Shown here: in pieces, positions 59,855-64,000 of the stretch | Position numbering within the stretch: the first letter of the stretch is position 1 | Layout: the number at the start of each line of letters is the position of its first letter | Assembly: GCF_000834635.1 (NCBI RefSeq) | Contig: NZ_JXQV01000009.1 | Coordinates: forward strand, 496,001-560,000 | From: Agrobacterium tumefaciens | Lineage (GTDB): Bacteria > Pseudomonadota > Alphaproteobacteria > Rhizobiales > Rhizobiaceae | Length of the DNA: 64,000 nucleotides | Direction of reading: 5' to 3' | Translations under genes and position numbers: made by a program | The notes under the pieces: generated by a model | What the model saw: only the letters and a program-made list of their open reading frames with translations | What the model was told of the DNA's origin: nothing | Databases searched by the model: none

Positions 59855-60748
59855 ATGGACACTCTCACCCGTATCCGGGCCTTTATTGATGTTGTCGAAG
59901 CGGAGGGTTTTTCTGCAGCCGCCCGCAAGACCGGGCGCTCCAAAGCACTTCTGTCCAAATATGTGCGCGAGTTGGAGGACGATCTCGGCGCGCTGCTTCT
60001 CAACCGCACCACACGGCAGTTTTCGCTGACCGAAGCGGGTCACACCTATTATCGCACCGCCGCAGATATCCTGAAAGAAATCGACAATCTGGCCGATCTG
60101 GTGCGCGAGAAAAACGCCGACCTGAAAGGCAAGCTGCGCATCTCCGTGCCGCGCACTTTCATCGATGCGGATATTGGCCAGAGCCTCATCGATTTCGCCA
60201 AGGAGAACCCCGATCTCGTGCTGGAAATCGTGGCCGAGGACCGATTCGTTGACCTCATCGAGGAAAGCTTCGATCTGGCCGTGCGCATCACCAAGCTGGA
60301 AGATTCGGGCATGATTGCCAAGAAGCTTGCGGATTTTCGCGTCTATGCGGTCGCAACACCCGCCTTCACGGAACGCTATGGCCCGCTCGATAGCCCGCAG
60401 GATCTGGGCCGGGTTCCCTGCATCGTGGATACGAATTCGCGCTTCCACAATCACATTCGCTATTTCGAACCCGGCGGCGGCACCAATTCAGTGGCCATCA
60501 ATGGACCCATCGAGGTCAACAGCCCGCAAGCCACCCTGCGTGCGGCCCGCACCAGCCTCGGGGTCGCTATCGTTCCCGATTTCATCGCCAAGCCCTATAT
60601 TCTCTCAGGCGAACTCGTGACCCTGTTTGACGATTACATTTCCCGGGATCGCGGCATTTACGCTGTCTATCCGCACCGCCGTTATCTGCCCGCCAAGGTC
60701 AGAAGCTTTGTGGACTATCTGACCAACTGGTTTAAAACGCACGGCTGA
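59855..60748 (+). CDS. LysR family transcriptional regulator
   Basis: A 297-residue regulator; the start at 59855 lies 6 bases after GGAG and gives MDTLTRIRAFIDVVEAEGFS. The winged helix is residues about 1-60 (FSAAARKTGRSKALLSKYVR), the linker helix follows, and residues about 90-295 form the effector domain (GKLRISVPRTFIDADIGQSL, SPQATLRAARTSLGVAIVP). It is divergent from the ornithine decarboxylase gene across 540 bases, so it may or may not control it. Its downstream neighbours are metal-transport genes 90 bases away. Confidence 0.88.
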   Translation: MDTLTRIRAFIDVVEAEGFSAAARKTGRSKALLSKYVRELEDDLGALLLNRTTRQFSLTEAGHTYYRTAADILKEIDNLADLVREKNADLKGKLRISVPRTFIDADIGQSLIDFAKENPDLVLEIVAEDRFVDLIEESFDLAVRITKLEDSGMIAKKLADFRVYAVATPAFTERYGPLDSPQDLGRVPCIVDTNSRFHNHIRYFEPGGGTNSVAINGPIEVNSPQATLRAARTSLGVAIVPDFIAKPYILSGELVTLFDDYISRDRGIYAVYPHRRYLPAKVRSFVDYLTNWFKTHG

Positions 60749-60837
60749 TTTCGGATCCAAAGTGACAAGGCCGAAATTCGGTCCCAATTTCCGCTAGAAT
60801 CACACAAACACCCCAGACAAGAGACAGACAGGCATCC

Positions 60838-61485
60838 ATGAAAAAAGCGATCATATCACTGGCTGCATGCCTGCCCGTCTGTCTTGCGCCCTTGAGCGCC
60901 ATGGCGCACCCGCATATTTTTGCCGAAGCGCGCATGGAAATCATCGAAGGTGCCGATGGCAACATCGCCGAAGTGCGCAATGTCTGGCGCTTTGATGAGA
61001 TGTTTTCCGCAAGCGTCGTGATGGATTACGACAAGAACAGCGACGCGAAGCTCGACAAGGAAGAGCTAGGCGAAATCGGCGCAACCGTTCACGAATCGCT
61101 TGCCGAATTTTCCTACTACACCTTCATCACCGCAAACGGAAAACCGGTTGATTTCGGCAAGCCCGATACGATCCATGTGGATTACCAGAACAATCAGGTC
61201 CTGATGTTCTTCTCGGTCAAGCCGAAAGCACCCCTCCCCGTCAAGGGCGTCCTGACCTTCGGCGCATGGGACCCGACGCTCTACACGGCCATCGATTTCG
61301 CCAAGGATACCGACATCGTCGTCAAGGGCACGCATCTTGCCGCCTGCAAGCACAAGGTGGTGCGCCCGGACCCGGATGAGATCATCTCCCAGAACCAGAA
61401 CAATCTGACCGACGCCTTCTTCAACGATCCGACGGGCACCGACATGACCAAGCTGTTTGCAACGCGACTGGAGCTGACATGCTGA
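60838..61485 (+). CDS. DUF1007 family periplasmic protein
   Basis: A 215-residue protein with signal peptide (MKKAIISLAACLPVCLAPLS, cut near AMA), then the family start HPHIFAEARMEIIEG. The mature N-terminus H-P-H and the acidic DYDKNSDAKLDKEEL segment are likely metal-handling features. DUF1007 proteins are found next to NicO-type nickel/cobalt transporters, as here: the stop overlaps the transporter start in ATGCTGA (61479-61485). It probably helps deliver or sense the metal; the metal is unknown. Confidence 0.85.
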   Translation: MKKAIISLAACLPVCLAPLSAMAHPHIFAEARMEIIEGADGNIAEVRNVWRFDEMFSASVVMDYDKNSDAKLDKEELGEIGATVHESLAEFSYYTFITANGKPVDFGKPDTIHVDYQNNQVLMFFSVKPKAPLPVKGVLTFGAWDPTLYTAIDFAKDTDIVVKGTHLAACKHKVVRPDPDEIISQNQNNLTDAFFNDPTGTDMTKLFATRLELTC

Positions 61486-62582
61486 GGAAGTGCGCCGGTT
61501 TCCTGATGGCGTCGGTGATTGTCGCAGCCGCCGTCAGCGTGGCCCACGCGCAATCGCCGCTCGGCATCGGCTCAGCCGAACCCTCCATCTCCATCGGCGG
61601 GCCGCTCGCGCCGCTTTTCCAGTGGATAAACGTTCACCAGCAGATGTTCTACCGCGCCCTCACAGGCGCGCTGCGCGCCATGCGGGAAGACCCATGGGCG
61701 CTGACATCGCTGATCGGCCTCTCCTTCGCCTATGGCGTGTTCCATGCCGCAGGCCCCGGCCACGGCAAGGCAGTGATTTCGTCCTATATGATTGCCAATG
61801 AAACGCAGCTGAAACGCGGCATCCTCATTTCCTTTGTCTCGGCTCTTCTCCAAGGTGGCGTCGCCATTGCCCTTGTCGGCGCGGCCTATATGGTGCTGCG
61901 CGGCACCTCCATCACCATGACCAGGGCCACACAGGCCATGGAAATCGCCAGCTTCGCCATGGTCGCGCTGTTCGGCGCATGGCTGTTGTTTCGCAAGATG
62001 CGCAGCCTGATGACGGGCCGGACAGCGACCCCAGTCCTTGCCATGGAAAGTGCTGGCCCGGCACCGACGATTGCGCTCGAAACCAGCAGCTTCTCCGCAA
62101 GCTCAGCCACCACCAGCACCGCCAGAAAGGGCATGGGCTCCGGCCTGCGCTTTCAGGGCCAGCCGGTCTTTGCAGATCACGACCAGAGCGGCACTGGCGA
62201 AATCTGCACCACCTGCGGCAATGCCCATGCGCCAGACCCCTCCATGCTCAGGTCCAAAGATTTCAGCCTGCAGGAAGCATGGTCAGCCATCATCGCGGTC
62301 GGCCTTCGCCCCTGCTCCGGCGCCATCATCGTCATGAGCTTCTCTATTCTGAACGGCCTGCTGCTGGGCGGCGTCCTCTCCGTGCTCGCCATGTCACTCG
62401 GCACCGCCATCACCGTGTCCCTGCTGGCCTGCCTTGCCGTCAAGGTCAAGGACATCGCCGTCCACTTTGCCGGAACCGGCAGCCGCAAAGCCGCAGGCAT
62501 CACCCACGCCATCGAAATCGCAGGCGCCGTCTTCGTGCTGTTGATGGGGCTCGGCTTGCTGGGGGCAGCGCTACAGGCGTGA
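61479..62582 (+). CDS. NicO/RcnA-type nickel/cobalt transporter
   Basis: A 367-residue membrane protein. A signal-like N-terminus (ASVIVAAAVSVAHAQ) is followed by about six helices. The metal motif GVFHAAGPGHGKAVISSYM near residue 87 and the second motif GLRPCSGAIIVMSFSIL near 277 are diagnostic of the NicO superfamily. Between them sits a soluble loop of about 70 residues with DHDQSGTGEICTTCGNAH (CxxC plus His), a plausible metal-sensing site. The family exports or imports Ni/Co; its pairing with DUF1007 gives no direction. Translationally coupled to the DUF1007 gene. Confidence 0.88.
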   Translation: MLRKCAGFLMASVIVAAAVSVAHAQSPLGIGSAEPSISIGGPLAPLFQWINVHQQMFYRALTGALRAMREDPWALTSLIGLSFAYGVFHAAGPGHGKAVISSYMIANETQLKRGILISFVSALLQGGVAIALVGAAYMVLRGTSITMTRATQAMEIASFAMVALFGAWLLFRKMRSLMTGRTATPVLAMESAGPAPTIALETSSFSASSATTSTARKGMGSGLRFQGQPVFADHDQSGTGEICTTCGNAHAPDPSMLRSKDFSLQEAWSAIIAVGLRPCSGAIIVMSFSILNGLLLGGVLSVLAMSLGTAITVSLLACLAVKVKDIAVHFAGTGSRKAAGITHAIEIAGAVFVLLMGLGLLGAALQA

Positions 62583-62598
62583 GCCCCTAGCGCCAACC

Positions 62599-62805
62599 TT
62601 AACGATTGCGCCGCTGATAACGCGCCCGCAGCCAGAAAATCAGAAAAAACGCCAGAACCGCAACCGTATCGAAGGCGGCGGCGACCCAGACGGAATAGTG
62701 TTCCGCCAGCCACAGCGTCACGGTGGGCATGATGTAGAACAGAAAGCCGAAGCCAAGGACGATGGCGACGGCGGCGAGTGCTGCGGATGTGCTTTTGCCG
62801 TTCAT
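62599..62805 (-). CDS. small membrane protein
   Basis: A 68-residue protein with two hydrophobic helices (AALAAVAIVLGFGFLFYI and WVAAAFDTVAVLAFFLIFW) and a basic Arg-rich C-terminus (RARYQRRNR). Its start overlaps the stop of the GNAT gene by 4 bases (ATGA), so the two form an operon. No named family recognised. Confidence 0.65.
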   Translation of the reverse strand: MNGKSTSAALAAVAIVLGFGFLFYIMPTVTLWLAEHYSVWVAAAFDTVAVLAFFLIFWLRARYQRRNR

Positions 62806-63485
62806 GCGGATAGCCCTGCCCTGATATCTTCCAGCTTGCGAATCTGCTGACCGTCAGGCCCGAAATTGTCAGGCGAAAGCCAGGTCTCGAATGCTTCGCG
62901 CAGAAGCGGCCATTCAGCATCGATCATCGAGAACCACGCCGTATCGCGGTTGGCCCCTTTGGAAACCATGTGCTGGCGGAAGATGCCTTCGAACTGGAAG
63001 CCGTAACGCGCAGCCGTAGCCTTGGAGGCCTCGTTCTCATTGTGGCACTTCCACTCGTAGCGGCGGTACCCGAGATCATCGAACACATGGCGTGCCAAGA
63101 GGTAATGCGCCTCGGTGGACAACGGCGAACGCTTCATTGCCGCACCATGGGCAACGGAGCCAACTTCCACCACGCCATATTTCGGCTCGGGACGCATATA
63201 GCTCGCCATGCCGACAACCTTACCGGTGGCGTTTTCGATAAAGGTGAAGGTCACCCAGCCGTAACCGGCCTGTGCGGCATCCAGCCAGTCGCCAAAGGCG
63301 GCGGCATCTGCAAAGCTGTCCTGCGGGAAATACTTCAGAAGATCATTGGTACCCGCGCCACCCAGCGCATCCCAAAGTCTGTCTAGATGCTGCGTCCGGT
63401 CGTACGGTGCCGCGGTTACGAAACGGCCCTTGAGCAGCACCGGCTTTGGTGGCGGACATCCTTTGAACTGGGCTAGATCGCGCAT
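62802..63485 (-). CDS. GNAT family N-acetyltransferase (RimJ/RimL type)
   Basis: A 227-residue protein; the start at 63485 gives MRDLAQFKGCPPPKPVLLKG, while six residues more would begin at 63503. The RimL-type fold is seen in VVGMASYMRPEPKYGVVEVG near residue 95, STEAHYLLARHVFDDLGYRR and WKCHNENEASKATAARYGF near 155. Members acetylate protein N-termini or small amines; acceptor unknown. The small membrane protein is coupled downstream. Confidence 0.86.
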   Translation of the reverse strand: MRDLAQFKGCPPPKPVLLKGRFVTAAPYDRTQHLDRLWDALGGAGTNDLLKYFPQDSFADAAAFGDWLDAAQAGYGWVTFTFIENATGKVVGMASYMRPEPKYGVVEVGSVAHGAAMKRSPLSTEAHYLLARHVFDDLGYRRYEWKCHNENEASKATAARYGFQFEGIFRQHMVSKGANRDTAWFSMIDAEWPLLREAFETWLSPDNFGPDGQQIRKLEDIRAGLSA

Positions 63486-63573
63486 TCTGCTCCCCCGTAA
63501 CATGACGGGAGAGACTTATGGCAGGCCGCGGGCAAAGACAACAGGCGATTGGCGCCTCCGCCCGCACACGGCA

Positions 63574-64000
63574 TCATACCTTGGCGGCAGAAACCGTCGC
63601 TTCGATATGCTCCACCAGCGCATCCGGCAAGCCGAGACGACCGGCGAGAAGGTCGAGATAGCCGCGCTCGGCCCGGCTGTCCGGCTCGATGGTCAGGCGA
63701 GACGCCGTATAGATCTCCACTTTTTGCTCTTCAGTCTGGGCCGCCGCCACCAGTGCGTCTATATCGAGCGGATCGGAGAGTTCCTTTTCAATGAAGGCTT
63801 CGGCCTCACGATCCAGCTCGGAAACCTGAAGCTTTTCCATGATGCGGGCGCGTTCCGCCGCATCGATATGGCCGTCAGCCTTGGCAGCGGCAATCATGGC
63901 CTGCACCAGTGTTAGCGCGAAATTGTTGGAAAGCGTCGATGATTGCGGGTGGAAGGGCGAATCGACCGGTGGCGGCAAAAGCTCCTGGGTCGGCTGCGGC
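63574..64000 (-). CDS. DUF533/TerB-like protein, N-terminus beyond the window
   Basis: The last 142 or so codons of a protein whose start lies past base 64000; the frame stays open to the edge (PQPTQELLPPPVD). The visible part is the TerB-like helical domain of the DUF533/YebE family: FALTLVQAMIAAAKADGHID, AERARIMEKLQVSELDREAE and AERGYLDLLAGRLGLPDALV. The TTG at 63978 is not a likely start because the frame is open before it. Function of the family is unknown. Confidence 0.82.
   Translation of the reverse strand, partial: PQPTQELLPPPVDSPFHPQSSTLSNNFALTLVQAMIAAAKADGHIDAAERARIMEKLQVSELDREAEAFIEKELSDPLDIDALVAAAQTEEQKVEIYTASRLTIEPDSRAERGYLDLLAGRLGLPDALVEHIEATVSAAKV

Overview
The window looks like chromosomal DNA of an alphaproteobacterium of the Rhizobiaceae, most likely the Agrobacterium/Rhizobium group. 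The evidence is the glgP-glgB-glgC-glgA-pgm-glgX glycogen operon, a CpdR-type response regulator, an MmgR/suhB-type small RNA beside an inositol-phosphatase-family gene (hisN-like), a speF-type leader in front of an ornithine decarboxylase, a heterotetrameric sarcosine oxidase operon, an aa3-oxidase subunit IV peptide, and the even GC-rich codon use. There are no rRNA genes, CRISPR arrays, phage genes or transposases. The only mobile-like DNA is one palindromic intergenic element (26908-27075). Species and replicon cannot be fixed from the sequence alone.

Layout: 1-1000 SPFH (QmcA-like) and NfeD membrane pair; 1250-2480 small secreted peptide, small conserved gene, tRNA-Val(GAC) and cpdR; 2665-5050 N-formylglutamate amidohydrolase, MmgR-type sRNA on the minus strand, hisN-like phosphatase and a small membrane protein; 5251-7245 Tat-exported PhoX; 7362-9122 ABC exporter of the SbmA/YddA type with a decayed ATPase motif; 9436-16060 a three-gene transglutaminase / DUF2126 amidoligase / circularly permuted ATP-grasp + alpha-E / transglutaminase operon; 16247-17560 TadG-like VWA protein; 17786-29067 glycogen operon; 29157-34316 MaoC dehydratase, chemoreceptor, amino-acid permease and LysE exporter; 34326-39802 sarcosine oxidase operon on the minus strand with an extra exported protein; 40121-44214 S21, TPR lipoprotein, ABC exporter and class-I glutamine amidotransferase; 44503-47766 TRAP transporter; 48185-52055 COX IV peptide, 2-hydroxyacid dehydrogenase, LacI and MarR regulators and a creatininase-family enzyme; 52134-54376 CobW-type metallochaperone and WD40 protein; 54454-57330 OmpW and a second chemoreceptor; 57416-59854 GNAT, ornithine decarboxylase and its leader RNA; 59855-64000 LysR regulator, DUF1007-NicO metal exporter pair, GNAT and a DUF533 protein cut by the window edge.

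How the parts work together: the glycogen block is a full synthesis-and-breakdown set. Pgm interconverts glucose-6-P and glucose-1-P, GlgC makes ADP-glucose, GlgA polymerises, GlgB branches, and GlgP with GlgX degrade. The sarcosine oxidase block yields glycine, H2O2 and methylene-tetrahydrofolate. The part that best fits an undescribed system is the operon at 9436-16060. Its domain set (two transglutaminase folds with intact Cys-His-Asp triads, an amidoligase-like domain, an ATP-grasp domain and an alpha-E domain) is a predicted peptide-bond-making or peptide-modifying system that recurs in bacteria, and I know of no experimentally established substrate. Other points worth attention are a truncated LysE start duplicated 1.6 kb upstream of the intact gene, the three-hairpin palindromic element inside the glycogen operon, and the ODC leader.
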